Source: SKPH01 sp051748565 (GTDB lineage Bacteria > Bacillota > Dethiobacteria > DTU022). Taken from it: a stretch of DNA of 5,514 nt. Numbering within the stretch: the stretch's first letter is position 1; each line of letters starts with the position of its first letter. Of this stretch, positions 5,416-5,514 are shown one piece after another. The stretch is taken from the NCBI GenBank assembly GCA_051748565.1, contig JBNJHN010000087.1, positions 1-5,514 of the forward strand, in the 5' to 3' direction. Both the position numbers and the translations under genes were made by a program. The notes below the pieces were generated by a model. The model searched no databases and was not told the origin of the DNA. It saw nothing but the letters and a program-made list of their open reading frames with translations.

Positions 5416-5502
5416 GAACCGGAACCAAGGAACCTCTCACAATTAATCAGGGGCAGATGGAAATAATGGGCCAAAAGCTTTCATGTATGAGCGAAAAAAT
5501 CT

Positions 5503-5509
5503 AAGGAGG
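5503..5509 (+). promoter_or_regulatory. Ribosome binding site of a divergent gene beginning just outside the window
   Basis: AAGGAGG on the plus strand lies five bases from the right edge, with no start codon after it inside the window. A gene on the plus strand probably starts within the next few bases, divergent from the M23 gene. I could not pick out a convincing plus-strand promoter between 5311 and 5502. Confidence 0.6.
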
Positions 5510-5514
5510 AGGGC

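Noticed and set aside
5466..5504. A 12-codon plus-strand frame whose stop overlaps the edge ribosome binding site
   Set aside because: It might be a leader peptide, but it has no good ribosome binding site or attenuator structure, and such short frames arise by chance.

Overview
The window reads as ordinary chromosomal DNA from a Gram-positive bacterium of the Firmicutes, most likely class Clostridia. Evidence for this is the strong AAGGAGG-type ribosome binding sites, a four-cysteine zinc-type adenylate kinase, a DUF951 protein next to a YchF-type ATPase, and the order (DUF951)-ychF-...-rpsF. Bacillus subtilis has a similar order (yyzM-yyaF-rpsF-ssbA-rpsR) close to its replication origin. 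I cannot name a genus. No mobile element, tRNA, rRNA or CRISPR array is visible, and every gap between genes is shorter than 300 bases.

All seven genes lie on the minus strand, so they read from right to left. Upstream group (5415 to 3801): an extended -10 promoter drives a membrane-anchored M23 peptidoglycan endopeptidase and, 18 nt later, a bactofilin that starts at TTG. This pair is a recognised cell-wall/cell-shape combination. It ends at a perfect 14-bp inverted repeat. Middle group (about 3775 to 639): adk, a small DUF951 protein, a divergent YchF-family P-loop ATPase and an AI-2E-family membrane protein are separated by only 19, 17 and 8 nt, which suggests one transcript. Left group (636 to 1): a good promoter directly after the membrane-protein stop codon reads into rpsF (ribosomal protein S6). 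rpsF runs off the left edge, and ssb and rpsR would be expected beyond it. At the right edge a strong ribosome binding site on the plus strand announces a divergent gene just outside the window.

The most unusual feature is the rpsF tail. After a normal S6 core of about 96 residues and an Ala/Glu/Lys-rich linker, the gene enters at least ten tandem 15-bp units encoding (A/V)-E-E-P-E, still in frame at the window edge. This is a genetically encoded, possibly length-variable acidic tail on S6. In some gamma-proteobacteria S6 instead receives glutamates after translation through RimK. The second notable point is the YchF homologue, which lacks the residues matching both Cys35 and His114 of E. coli YchF. 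I found no clear sign of a wholly new multi-gene system. The remaining genes look like housekeeping and cell-envelope functions.
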